Shown here in pieces: positions 35,388 through 44,244 of a stretch of 64,000 nucleotides of DNA. A program made the position numbers and the translations under genes. Location: NCBI GenBank assembly GCA_015654695.1, contig JAATGJ010000027.1, forward strand, positions 1 to 64,000, read 5' to 3'. This stretch comes from Chitinophagales bacterium. GTDB lineage: Bacteria; Bacteroidota; Bacteroidia; Chitinophagales; Chitinophagaceae. Position 1 is the stretch's first letter. Every line of letters starts with the position of its first letter. The notes below the pieces were generated by a model that did not search any database, was not told the origin of the DNA, and saw only the letters and a list, made by a program, of their open reading frames with translations.

Positions 35388-36644
35388 TTAATTTCTTTTT
35401 TTAACTACCCTGAAACCCTTCAGTCCATAATATATTATTACCAGGAAACAGGCAAGCGGAACAATATAGCCATACTGGATATTCTCAGTTACATCACTTA
35501 TATAGGCAAAAATGGGTGGTAAGATGGCGCCGCCTACTATTGACATGATGATCAGGCTGCTTCCGTATTTTGTATCGCCTTCAAGATCTTTAATTCCCAA
35601 AGCAAAAATCGTCGGGAACATAATGGACATAAAGAAAGAAATACCGATAACAGCGAAAACCGTTATAATTCCGCTGGCGAAAATAGCAGCCACGCAAAGC
35701 AATACATTGATAGCTGCATAAATTGCCAATAACCTTTCCGCCTTAATATATTTCATCAAAAACGTACCGAAAAAACGACCCACCATAAATGCCATGCCAC
35801 AGCCCCATCCTAAATAAGCAGCCGCTTTTACCTTATCTATGCCGGCTGCCTTAGTGGCATATAAAATAAAAAAACTAAATACGCATACCTGCGCTCCTAC
35901 ATAAAAAAACTGTGCAATAACGCCCCAGGTAAGATGCGTGTGTTTGAAAGCATGAAGAATATTTTTCCCTGAAGCTTGTTCTTCCCCGTCCTTTATCTCG
36001 GGCAATTTTGTAAACCAGAATATAACCGCAACCAGTAAAATAACAGCCCCCAGGATAAAATAAGGAGTTTTAACTGTAGATGCCTCAGAAGCTAATGCCA
36101 GCTTTTTTGCAGTATCAGTCATTGAACTCAGTTCTGCATCGGTATAATCCTTAGTTAAGATTAACCTTGCCCCAATGATGGGAGCCAATGTCGCGGCTAA
36201 TCCATTAAATGACTGAGAAAAATTTAATCTCTGGGTAGAAGTCTCCGGGTCGCCCAATAAAGAAGCATAAGGATTAGCGGCAGTCTCCAAAATAGTTAAC
36301 CCGCAGGCAATAATGAAAAGGGCGCCAAGAAAAAAAGCGTATTGTTGTGTATTGGCCGCAGGAATAAATAAAAAGGAACCGCCTGCAAACAGCAATAATC
36401 CTGTAATAATACCTGCCTTGTATCCAAACCTTTTCATGATCATCCCGGCAGGAATTGCCATTACAAAATAAGCGATGTATACAGCAGAATCAACCAATGA
36501 TGATTGCAGTGTGGAAAGCGTGAATGATTTTTTTAAATGCGGTATCAGGATCGGATCGAGATTATGTACCAGGCCCCATAAAAAGAACAGGGAAGTGATC
36601 ATAATAAAGGCAAAGCGGTAATTCCTGTTAGTCAGTGATGGCAT
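35388..36644 (-). CDS. FucP-like MFS sugar:proton symporter
   Basis: 418 residues with 12 predicted transmembrane helices. The first helix region FFLWGLVHNLDPILIPHLKK is close to the FucP signature, in which the Asp is part of the proton site. GLTILETAANPYASLLG and ERLNFSQSFNG-like residues (here QRLNFSQSFNGLAAT) are further FucP hallmarks. FucP carries L-fucose, and relatives carry glucose, galactose or arabinose with protons. The position in the arabinose locus makes an arabinose or arabino-oligosaccharide permease plausible, in addition to the sodium symporter at 40134; the two carriers may serve different sugars or concentrations. Confidence 0.92.
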   Translation of the reverse strand: MPSLTNRNYRFAFIMITSLFFLWGLVHNLDPILIPHLKKSFTLSTLQSSLVDSAVYIAYFVMAIPAGMIMKRFGYKAGIITGLLLFAGGSFLFIPAANTQQYAFFLGALFIIACGLTILETAANPYASLLGDPETSTQRLNFSQSFNGLAATLAPIIGARLILTKDYTDAELSSMTDTAKKLALASEASTVKTPYFILGAVILLVAVIFWFTKLPEIKDGEEQASGKNILHAFKHTHLTWGVIAQFFYVGAQVCVFSFFILYATKAAGIDKVKAAAYLGWGCGMAFMVGRFFGTFLMKYIKAERLLAIYAAINVLLCVAAIFASGIITVFAVIGISFFMSIMFPTIFALGIKDLEGDTKYGSSLIIMSIVGGAILPPIFAYISDVTENIQYGYIVPLACFLVIIYYGLKGFRVVKKRN

Positions 36645-36697
36645 AACTATCTCGTTAAATGAGTAATGAAATATAAAACCGTTGTCTTCGGATACCT

Positions 36698-37837
36698 TTA
36701 TTCAATACTTAGTTTATACTTTGTAACAGTATGATATTTTTCACCGGGTCTTAATACGGTTGACGGAAATGACGGCTGGTTTGGCGAATCAGGAAAATGC
36801 TGTGTTTCCAGGCATAACGCTGTACGCCGGTTCACCGGCTTATCACCCGCTATTTTAAATTTTCCATCCAGAAAATTACCGGAATAAAACTGCAGGCCCG
36901 GTTCCATTGTATATACTTCCAGCTTCCTCCCACTTACCGCATCTGACAATACCGCTACCAACTGCAAAGAATTATCTTTCCTGTTCAATACCCAGTTATG
37001 ATCATAGCCTCCTTTTACCTGGTCAATCCTGGCCCCGATCTTTTCAGCAGTAGTAAAATCAAACGGGGTTCCTTTTACGGGTTCGATTTTTCCTGTTGGA
37101 ATTAACGTGCTGTCAACGGGTGTATAATTATCTGCAGCAATCATTAATGTATGGTCATTAATAGTATTGCTTACATCTCCTGTAAGATTATAATAATTAT
37201 GGTGCGTCAGGTTAACAATGGTCGGCTTATCCGTTTCGGCATTGTATTCAATCTCTACTTCATCGTCATTGGTCAGTGTATAACGAACATTTACTTTCAG
37301 CGTGCCGGGATAACCTTCTTCCCCATCTTTGCTAACGTAACTGAGTAATAAAGCCGGCGTAGAATCGTTTACAATAGCCGCATCCCACACAGCTTTATCA
37401 AACCCTTTATTACCGCCATGCAACTGATTTTTACCATTATTGGTAGCCAGCGTATATTCAATGTTATCCAGTTTGAATTTTCCATTAGCGATCCTGTTAC
37501 CATATCTCCCGATCAGGGCGCCGAAATAAGGGGGCCGCTGTAAGTAACTGTCCAGGCTGTCAAAACCCACAAGAATGCCTGATATCTTCCCGCTTTTATC
37601 CGGTGACGTCCAGGATGTCATGATGCCACCATAGTTAGTGATCTTTACCTGGTTGCCTTTACTATTGGTGAGCGTATATAAGTACACCTCCTTTCCATCC
37701 ACGTTACCAAAACTTGCTTTGCTGATGCCGGGTTTTGTCTCATCCATGGTCGTTTCGTTTTTATTATTGTTACAGGCAGCTATACCAAGCAGGATAGCGG
37801 CACATGATAAAAAGAATAATTGATTTTTCATTATCAT
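36698..37837 (-). CDS. Aldose 1-epimerase (galactose mutarotase) lipoprotein
   Basis: 379 residues. ATGs at 37837 and 37831 both lead into a lipoprotein signal peptide, QLFFLSCAAILLGIAAC. The catalytic domain is complete: VKITNYGGIMTSW, FGALIGRYGNRIANGKF, NGKNQLHGGNKGFDKAVW with the substrate-binding His, LTHHNYYNLTGD with the general-acid His, and PGLQFYSGNF near the C-terminal Glu (CLETQHFPDSPNQPSF). It interconverts alpha- and beta-anomers of arabinose, galactose or glucose, here probably on the periplasmic side because of the lipid anchor. It follows the GH51 gene by 34 bp. Confidence 0.94.
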   Translation of the reverse strand: MIMKNQLFFLSCAAILLGIAACNNNKNETTMDETKPGISKASFGNVDGKEVYLYTLTNSKGNQVKITNYGGIMTSWTSPDKSGKISGILVGFDSLDSYLQRPPYFGALIGRYGNRIANGKFKLDNIEYTLATNNGKNQLHGGNKGFDKAVWDAAIVNDSTPALLLSYVSKDGEEGYPGTLKVNVRYTLTNDDEVEIEYNAETDKPTIVNLTHHNYYNLTGDVSNTINDHTLMIAADNYTPVDSTLIPTGKIEPVKGTPFDFTTAEKIGARIDQVKGGYDHNWVLNRKDNSLQLVAVLSDAVSGRKLEVYTMEPGLQFYSGNFLDGKFKIAGDKPVNRRTALCLETQHFPDSPNQPSFPSTVLRPGEKYHTVTKYKLSIE

Positions 37838-37871
37838 TTATTTGTTTGTCTGGTTAAATTTCATTTAGCGC

Positions 37872-39410
37872 CTATGGCTTTAACTCCAAGACTATTACTG
37901 ATAGCTTTGGTAATGTAACGACCAGGTCATTGCCTTCTTTCTTCGCTCCTTTGAACATTACCGGCCTGATAAGGCCAGGTTTTTCGAAGGTATTGATGTC
38001 ATTGAATTTATCCGCAGTGATGATCTGGCCATCTGCTGTCTTCCAGCTTATATCATATAGCGACGTGCGGATGGTGATATTCTTATTCGCATCCATATTC
38101 ACCAGTGAAATATGTACGGCTCCAGTCGAGTCCTGCGAAGCAGATACACTTATGGCCGGTATTTTTACATCCTCCACTGAATAATCAGGACTGGTAAAAT
38201 TTACGGATAACAATTTCGCATCCTGGTGTACTTTGTACAGATCGAATACATGATAAGTGGGTGTCAGCAGTATCTGGTTTCCTTGGGTAAGTATCAGCGC
38301 CTGCAACACATTTATCGTTTGCGCCAGGTTGGCCATTCTCACCCTTTCCGCATGATTATTAAAAATATTCAGCGTAACCCCTGCGACCAAAGCGTCACGC
38401 AGACTGTTTTGCTGGTATAAAAAACCGGGGTTAGTACCGGGTTCCACATCTGTCCAGATACCCCATTCATCCACTACCAACGCCACCTTTTTTTCAGGAT
38501 CATATTTATCCATAATGGTGGAGTGACGCGTTACCAGCTCATCCATATATAAACAGTTTTTCATGGTGCTGATATATTCCTTCTCAGCAAAATTAGTAGC
38601 CGAACCTTTTTTCCTCCAGTTACCGGTTGGCAGTGTATAATGATGCAGCGTGAGCCCCCACATCCTGTTAGCGGCGTTTTTCATTAATACATCTGTCCAG
38701 TTATAGTCAGCTACATTCGCTCCGCTGGCTATCCGGTATAAGGGTGCATTGTTATAGTTCCTGGCATACGTCGCATAGCGTTTATATTCGTTCACGTAAT
38801 AATCAACGGTCATATTGCCGCCACAACCCCAGCTTTCATTACCAACGCCCCAGAACTTTACCCGCCACGGTTCATTTTGCCCGTTTTGTTTTCTCAGGTC
38901 TGTCATAGTACTCTGTGCATCTGAGTTCAGGTACTCCACCCACTTAGCCATTTCTTCTACTGTTCCGCTGCCTACATTACCTGCGATATAGGGTTCACAT
39001 TTTAACAAGCCGCACAATTCTAAGAACTCGTGTGTTCCAAAACTATTATCTTCTGATACACCTCCCCAGTTTGTATTGACCATTTTAGGCCTTTCTTTTC
39101 GTGAACCAATACCATCGCGCCAATGATATTCATCAGCAAAACAACCACCCGGCCAGCGCAGGTTAGGCACTTTAATTTTCTTAAGCGCTTCTACTATGTC
39201 TAATCGTATCCTGTCCTTCTTTGGCACGTTCATAGAATCCGCCACCCAGAAGCCATCATAAATACAACGGCCAAGATGTTCCGAAAAGTGACCATAGATA
39301 TGACGGCTGATAACAGGCGCAGAACTGCCGGATGTTATTGACATCTTTGTTTGCCCGAAAACAGCAAGCGATAACGTTGCACTGAATAAAAAAGAAAACA
39401 AGCTCTTCAT
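37872..39410 (-). CDS. Alpha-L-arabinofuranosidase, GH51
   Basis: 512 residues with a signal peptide ([13 protein letters not shown]), hence a periplasmic or outer-membrane enzyme. Typical GH51 pieces: [53 protein letters not shown] with the acid/base Glu in GVGNES, and [11 protein letters not shown] with the nucleophile Glu in DEW. A C-terminal beta-sandwich closes the fold. It removes terminal arabinofuranosyl units from arabinan or arabinoxylan, feeding the arabinose pathway encoded by the araA/D/B genes upstream in the same transcribed direction. Confidence 0.95.
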   Translation of the reverse strand: MKSLFSFLFSATLSLAVFGQTKMSITSGSSAPVISRHIYGHFSEHLGRCIYDGFWVADSMNVPKKDRIRLDIVEALKKIKVPNLRWPGGCFADEYHWRDGIGSRKERPKMVNTNWGGVSEDNSFGTHEFLELCGLLKCEPYIAGNVGSGTVEEMAKWVEYLNSDAQSTMTDLRKQNGQNEPWRVKFWGVGNESWGCGGNMTVDYYVNEYKRYATYARNYNNAPLYRIASGANVADYNWTDVLMKNAANRMWGLTLHHYTLPTGNWRKKGSATNFAEKEYISTMKNCLYMDELVTRHSTIMDKYDPEKKVALVVDEWGIWTDVEPGTNPGFLYQQNSLRDALVAGVTLNIFNNHAERVRMANLAQTINVLQALILTQGNQILLTPTYHVFDLYKVHQDAKLLSVNFTSPDYSVEDVKIPAISVSASQDSTGAVHISLVNMDANKNITIRTSLYDISWKTADGQIITADKFNDINTFEKPGLIRPVMFKGAKKEGNDLVVTLPKLSVIVLELKP

Positions 39411-39432
39411 GATCGTACCGGTTTATTGTTTA

Positions 39433-40122
39433 TCAAAGAAATTGAATGGCTTCTTTATCTAACTGGTTGTACTTATCCCTGTCGAATACGTAATAAAAAG
39501 CGCCTTTCCTGGATGATTCTTTATCTTTTTCATCCAGTTTGCGAAGGATATTGAGTGAATGGATCTTGCGGATAAAATTTCTTTTATCCAATGACGTTTC
39601 ATAGATCGCTTCATATAATCCCTGTAGTTGCTGCAGGGTGAACTTGCGTGGCAGCAGCGCAAATCCAATAGGATGGGTCGCGGCTTTTTCTTTCAACCTT
39701 TGTTTCGCCAGTTTGATCATATTCTTATGGTCAAATACCAGTGCAGGTATCTTATTCAGCGGAAACCAGCCTGCATAATGTTCCGCCATTAATTCCTCAC
39801 TGTAATCATCAATTTTGATCAGCGCAAAAAAAGCGACTGAAATTACCCTGCCGCCGGGATCACGCTGCACATCACCAAAACAAAATAATTGTTCCATATA
39901 AATATCCGTCAACCCGGTAAGCTGGCCCAGCACCCTTGTTGCGGCGGCCTCCACACTTTCATTTTCTTTTACAAAACCTCCCATCAGCGACCACTTTCCC
40001 GATTCGGGTTCAAAAAGTCTTTTCACCAGCAGCGCTTTTAATTCATTCCCGGTAAATCCAAAAATGATACAATCAACTGCTACTAATAAGCGGTCCTGCT
40101 GTGAGTATAAAGCCGTGGGCAT
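39433..40122 (-). CDS. araR: Nudix-like transcriptional regulator of arabinose genes (AraR, NrtR family)
   Basis: 229 residues. An N-terminal Nudix fold (about 10-140) is followed by a winged-helix domain (about 150-229, PRKFTLQQLQGLYEAIYE, then FIRKIHSLNILRKLDE). The Nudix box is degenerate: G-x5-E is kept, but where active enzymes have REUxEE this protein has RVLGQL, so both catalytic glutamates are missing and hydrolase activity is unlikely. This matches the NrtR-type AraR family known to control arabinose genes in Bacteroides. Position inside the ara locus supports the call. It probably senses arabinose and acts locally; the operator is not established here. Confidence 0.9.
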   Translation of the reverse strand: MPTALYSQQDRLLVAVDCIIFGFTGNELKALLVKRLFEPESGKWSLMGGFVKENESVEAAATRVLGQLTGLTDIYMEQLFCFGDVQRDPGGRVISVAFFALIKIDDYSEELMAEHYAGWFPLNKIPALVFDHKNMIKLAKQRLKEKAATHPIGFALLPRKFTLQQLQGLYEAIYETSLDKRNFIRKIHSLNILRKLDEKDKESSRKGAFYYVFDRDKYNQLDKEAIQFL

Positions 40123-40133
40123 ATTATTTCTGT

Positions 40134-41837
40134 TTACCAGAATTTAATATATAAAGCAGCCAGGATAAGCAATGTAACCACAATCATGATGATATGTCCC
40201 GGGCTCAGCTTAAACATTGCTTTATCTAATATAAATGCTTTCGGATTTACTTTCGGCCCCCTTAAGCTGATAATAATCATCACTAGCATTGTAAAGAAGA
40301 ATGCCCATCCCATATTTATTAGAAATGGTATTCGCCATACTGTTTGCATTATACCATCAATTTTTTCTTGTGTAGGGTAAGCCGTATATGACCATGTTTC
40401 ATGACCGAATACTGAAGGTGCATAATTATTAAAGAACACAGCCATGACTAACCCTGTAACAAGACCTGCTACTGCCGCAGTGCCAGTGGTCCGTTTCCAG
40501 AACATTCCAAGGATGAACATAGCAAATACACCAGGACTGATAAAGCCGGTATACTTTTGTATGAATGTGAAACCTCCCTCTCTTTTGATCCCCAAAAGAT
40601 CTTCCCATGTAAAAAGTAGGGCGATAAACATAGCCACCCATACAGTTATCCTTCCCGTCCAGACCTGTTTCTTTTCATCCGCATTTTTACTGATATATTT
40701 TTTATGAATGTCCAAAGTATAGATAGTAGCGATGCTGTTCAACTTACCCGCTAAAGAAGCAACTATAGCTGCTGTTAATGCAGCAATAGATAATCCCTTC
40801 AACCCACTCGGCAGAAAAGAAAGAACAGCTGAATAAGCTGTATCTTTTGAACCATTGAAATTCTCCAGGTGATGGCCTTTGTTCAATACAAAAGCAGCGA
40901 TACCTGGCAGCATTACAATTACCGGCATCAACAATTTTAGAAATCCTGCAAATAGAATTCCTGTACGGGCTGTTTTCAGGTCTGCACCTAAGGCACGCTG
41001 TGTGATATACTGGTTACATCCCCAATAGTTGAGGTTTACAATCCATTGACCAGCAAAATACATAGCAAGACCCGGCAATATGAGATATTTATCTATCTCT
41101 AATTGAGAAGCATCAGGATCTGGTTTATTAAATATCATGTGAAAATGTTCAGGAGCTTCTTTCAACAACACCTTAAACCCGGCTATTGCATCTCTGCCCA
41201 ATCCAAATTTTTCACTTACAATAGTTAATGCGAAATAGATTGTCGCAAATCCTCCAATAATAAGAACGCCTACCTGAATTACATCAGTGTACCCGATCAC
41301 CTTCATACCCCCAAGTGTAATTATCAAAGCAAACACAGCTAATACTATCATGATTGTATGCAAGTGCCCCCCTCCCAGCAAACCGTTAATTGCTGCTGAG
41401 CCTAAATAAAGAATAGAAGTGAGGTTCACAAATACGTATAAGAAAAGCCAGAAAACAGTCATGATCATGGACACCGTACCATTATATCTTCTTTTTAAGA
41501 ATTGCGGCATGGTGAATATCTTGTTCTTAAGATAAACTGGCATAAACCAGACTGCTATGATGATTAAAGCTAACGCCGCGATCCATTCGTATGCTGCCAC
41601 AGCAATTCCTGCAAAAAAACCATCGCCACTCATTCCAATGAACTGTTCTGCAGAAATGTTAGATGCAATCAGGGACGCACCAATTGCCCACCAGGTAAGT
41701 GAGCCTTCTGCCAGAAAGAAATCATGAGTGTCAGTAACTGCTTTTTTCTTCCGTTGATATATCCAGTAACCATAGCCGGCGACTACCAGGAAATAAATAA
41801 CAAAAACAAGTATATCTGATGTTGCAAGATTCTTCAT
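40134..41837 (-). CDS. Sodium/sugar symporter (SGLT-like, SSS family)
   Basis: 567 residues with about 14 transmembrane helices. The SGLT features are clear: FFLAEGSLTWWAIGASLIASNISAEQFIGMSG at the first core helices, GGMKVIGYTDVIQVGVLIIGG, NYWGCNQYITQRALGA and ALTAAIVASLAGKLNSIATIYT (with the sodium-site Ser/Thr). It imports arabinose or galactose-like sugars with sodium. It lies 76 bp after araA and 11 bp before the Nudix regulator gene; this order suggests it is the main arabinose importer. Confidence 0.94.
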   Translation of the reverse strand: MKNLATSDILVFVIYFLVVAGYGYWIYQRKKKAVTDTHDFFLAEGSLTWWAIGASLIASNISAEQFIGMSGDGFFAGIAVAAYEWIAALALIIIAVWFMPVYLKNKIFTMPQFLKRRYNGTVSMIMTVFWLFLYVFVNLTSILYLGSAAINGLLGGGHLHTIMIVLAVFALIITLGGMKVIGYTDVIQVGVLIIGGFATIYFALTIVSEKFGLGRDAIAGFKVLLKEAPEHFHMIFNKPDPDASQLEIDKYLILPGLAMYFAGQWIVNLNYWGCNQYITQRALGADLKTARTGILFAGFLKLLMPVIVMLPGIAAFVLNKGHHLENFNGSKDTAYSAVLSFLPSGLKGLSIAALTAAIVASLAGKLNSIATIYTLDIHKKYISKNADEKKQVWTGRITVWVAMFIALLFTWEDLLGIKREGGFTFIQKYTGFISPGVFAMFILGMFWKRTTGTAAVAGLVTGLVMAVFFNNYAPSVFGHETWSYTAYPTQEKIDGIMQTVWRIPFLINMGWAFFFTMLVMIIISLRGPKVNPKAFILDKAMFKLSPGHIIMIVVTLLILAALYIKFW

Positions 41838-41913
41838 ATGCTTTGATCGTTAGTTTTAAATAAATTGTTTTGAGAAAGAGGTTGCGGTATTCTTAATAAA
41901 CTATTTTAGTTTT

Positions 41914-43413
41914 TCAGCCATTGATCTTATAATACACTTCACTCCATTTCAGTTCGTTCCTGAATTTTTCCAGCTCCGTGCTTTTATCTATCAATACACA
42001 TTCAACACGGGCCATGGCCGCAAAGTCCTGCAGGTATTCTGATGTCAGGTTCTGGCTATAGCAGGTATGATGCGCACCGCCGGCATATATCCATGCTGCC
42101 AGGCCATCATACATATTAGGATGTGGTTTCCACAATACTCTTGCTACGGGCAATTTTGGCAGATCATATTTTGGCGATACTGCTGTTACTTCATTTACCA
42201 ATAAGCGAAAACGGTTACCCATATCAACGATGGAAGCATTTAGTGCCGCACCACCGCCTACGTTGAATACAAGTCTTACCGGGTCTGCTTTTCCCCCAAT
42301 GCCTAACGGATGTATCTCGCAGGAAGGCTTGCCTTCCGCGATACTTTCACATATCTCCAGCATGTGTGAACCGAGTACCATTGCATTATTGGTTTCGAAG
42401 TGATACGTATAATCTTCCATAAAAGAATTGCCCCCGGCTAAGCCAGTACCCATCACTTTCATCGCTCTCACCAATGCAGCCGTTTTCCAGTCTCCTTCCC
42501 CGGCAAAACCATAACCTTCACCCATTAGTCTTTGTGCAGCAATACCGGGTAACTGAACCATGCCATGCAGGTCTTCGAATGTATCAGTAAATCCTTTGAA
42601 GTTTCCAGCCTCCAGGAAATTGCGCAGTCCTATCTCAATCTTTGCCGCTTCACGCAGTGATGAATGTTTCTCTGCACCTTTACGCAAAGACGCTACTATA
42701 TTGTAACGGTCTTCATATTCTTTTACAAGACTGTCAATGGCTGCATCGGTTGTTTCATTGATCACTTTCACCAGATCACCCACACCATGTGTATTTACGG
42801 AATAACCGAATTTCATTTCCGCTTCCACTTTATCACCCTCTGTTACTGCCACATATCTCATATTATCGCCAAAGCGTACAAACTTCGCTCCCTGCCAGTC
42901 ATGCCATGCAGCAGCAGCACGAATCCATACGCTTGTTTGCTGTACCACCTTTTCATTCTGCCAGTGACCTACTACTACTTTTCTTTCCAAACGCATCCTT
43001 GTCATGATAAACCCAAACTCCCTGTCGCCATGAGCTGACTGGTTCAGGTTCATAAAATCCATATCAATTTCTTTCCACGGTATATCAAGGTTGAACTGTG
43101 TGTGCAGATGCAGCAATGGTTTGTGCAGGATCTTTAATCCCCCTATCCACATCTTGGCCGGCGAGAATGTATGCATCCATGCAATAATGCCGATACAGTT
43201 TTTAGCATTGTTCACTTCAGCGCATAAAGCATATATCTCCTCTGTTGATTTCAACACGGGTTTAAAAACAACCTTAACAGGTATAGCTTCTGCATTACTA
43301 AGGAATAGTGCGATTTCCTGTGAATGATGCGCTACCTGTTTTAATGTTTCTTCACCATATAAATGCTGGCTGCCCGTAACAAACCAAACTTCTGATGCTT
43401 TTAAATCTTTCAT
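41914..43413 (-). CDS. araA: L-arabinose isomerase
   Basis: 499 residues, normal length. The N-terminal segment [20 protein letters not shown] and the core [25 protein letters not shown] with the metal-binding Glu residues, plus the later [34 protein letters not shown] (with metal-binding His), are characteristic. It converts L-arabinose to L-ribulose with Mn2+ in the cytoplasm. It is preceded by araD on the same strand; the spacer contains a 7-bp-period repeat. The start is the ATG at 43413. Confidence 0.98.
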   Translation of the reverse strand: MKDLKASEVWFVTGSQHLYGEETLKQVAHHSQEIALFLSNAEAIPVKVVFKPVLKSTEEIYALCAEVNNAKNCIGIIAWMHTFSPAKMWIGGLKILHKPLLHLHTQFNLDIPWKEIDMDFMNLNQSAHGDREFGFIMTRMRLERKVVVGHWQNEKVVQQTSVWIRAAAAWHDWQGAKFVRFGDNMRYVAVTEGDKVEAEMKFGYSVNTHGVGDLVKVINETTDAAIDSLVKEYEDRYNIVASLRKGAEKHSSLREAAKIEIGLRNFLEAGNFKGFTDTFEDLHGMVQLPGIAAQRLMGEGYGFAGEGDWKTAALVRAMKVMGTGLAGGNSFMEDYTYHFETNNAMVLGSHMLEICESIAEGKPSCEIHPLGIGGKADPVRLVFNVGGGAALNASIVDMGNRFRLLVNEVTAVSPKYDLPKLPVARVLWKPHPNMYDGLAAWIYAGGAHHTCYSQNLTSEYLQDFAAMARVECVLIDKSTELEKFRNELKWSEVYYKING

Positions 43414-43459
43414 TTTTCTATTATTTTATAGTGCCAGCTTTTATTTTTCATAGCCTGCC

Positions 43460-43494
43460 CACTCACTATTCACCATTCACCTCTCATCACTGAC
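43460..43494 (-). repeat. Heptad repeat between araD and araA
   Basis: Five successive 7-mers on the plus strand, starting at 43460, 43467, 43474, 43481 and 43488, share the form C(A/T)nTCAC (for example TATTCAC and CATTCAC). On the transcribed minus strand the core reads GTGAATG and GTGAATA. The last unit reaches into the araD stop codon. The 7-bp periodicity matches that of the nuoK/nuoL spacer. Confidence 0.6.
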
Positions 43495-44182
43495 CATAAT
43501 AAGAATCCGGCCCATGTTTTCTTTCAAAATGTTTTTTGATCAATGCGTCTTTCAATTTCGGTGCGTTGGGATTGATCTGTTCTGTCAATAAAGCCATTTG
43601 CGCAACAGTTTCCAGTACCGCACTGTTATAAACAGCTTTCCCGGGTGTTTTGCCCCATGTAAACGGAGCATGATTACCCACCAGTACCATTTCCACTTCT
43701 TCATAGCTTAACCCTCTCTCTTTAAAACAATTGATGATCTGAAAACCTGTTTCATATTCATAATCTCCCTGTATCATTTCATCACTCATCGGCGGCGCAC
43801 AGGGAATATCCACTGTAATATGATCTGCGTGTGTCGTTCCAAAGATAGGGATATCGCGTTGTGACTGCGCCCATGCGGTAGCATACGTACTATGCGTGTG
43901 CACGATACCGCCAATTTTTTCCCAATGCTTATACAATACAGCATGGGTCTTTGTATCAGATGAAGGACGCAACTTACCTTCCACCGTTTTTGCATCAAAA
44001 TCCACGATCACCATTTTATCAGGACTTAGTTCTTCATAAGGAACTCCGCTTGGCTTGATAGCAAATACTCCAAGGTTCCTGTCCACTGCACTCACGTTGC
44101 CAAAGGTGAACAATACCAACCCTAATTTGGGTAATTGCATATTGCCTTCGTAAGCCGCTTTTCTGATGTGATCGTATTTCAT
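43487..44182 (-). CDS. araD: L-ribulose-5-phosphate 4-epimerase
   Basis: 231 residues from the ATG at 44182; the open frame begins four codons earlier with a TTG that is less likely. Class II aldolase/epimerase features: LVLFTFGNVSAVDRN, FAIKPSGVPYEELSPDKMV, the zinc-binding VHTHSTYATAWAQ and ATHADH motifs, and MVLVGNHAPFTWGKT. It turns L-ribulose 5-phosphate into D-xylulose 5-phosphate, the entry to the pentose phosphate pathway. Between araB and araA on one strand. Confidence 0.97.
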   Translation of the reverse strand: MKYDHIRKAAYEGNMQLPKLGLVLFTFGNVSAVDRNLGVFAIKPSGVPYEELSPDKMVIVDFDAKTVEGKLRPSSDTKTHAVLYKHWEKIGGIVHTHSTYATAWAQSQRDIPIFGTTHADHITVDIPCAPPMSDEMIQGDYEYETGFQIINCFKERGLSYEEVEMVLVGNHAPFTWGKTPGKAVYNSAVLETVAQMALLTEQINPNAPKLKDALIKKHFERKHGPDSYYGQ

Positions 44183-44244
44183 ATTGTCAGTCAATGGTAA
44201 ATAGTAAAGTAGAATTGATTCATTTCATACTGATCATTTACTAC
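44183..44244 (-). repeat. Fold-back spacer between araB and araD with 7-bp periodicity
   Basis: On the minus strand the spacer opens with GTGAGTAGTAAATG and closes with an arm whose complement starts GTCAGTCAATGG and continues with GTAAATA. The two arms are similar (shared GTAAAT and AGTA blocks) and can fold into an imperfect stem. Units of about seven bases are visible in both arms. The fit is loose and the boundaries are approximate. Confidence 0.4.

Noticed and set aside
35035-36644. FucP/RhaM pair as a separate fucose or rhamnose operon
   Set aside because: Small gaps and the same strand tie them to the arabinose locus, and no fucose or rhamnose kinase, isomerase or aldolase is present in the window.
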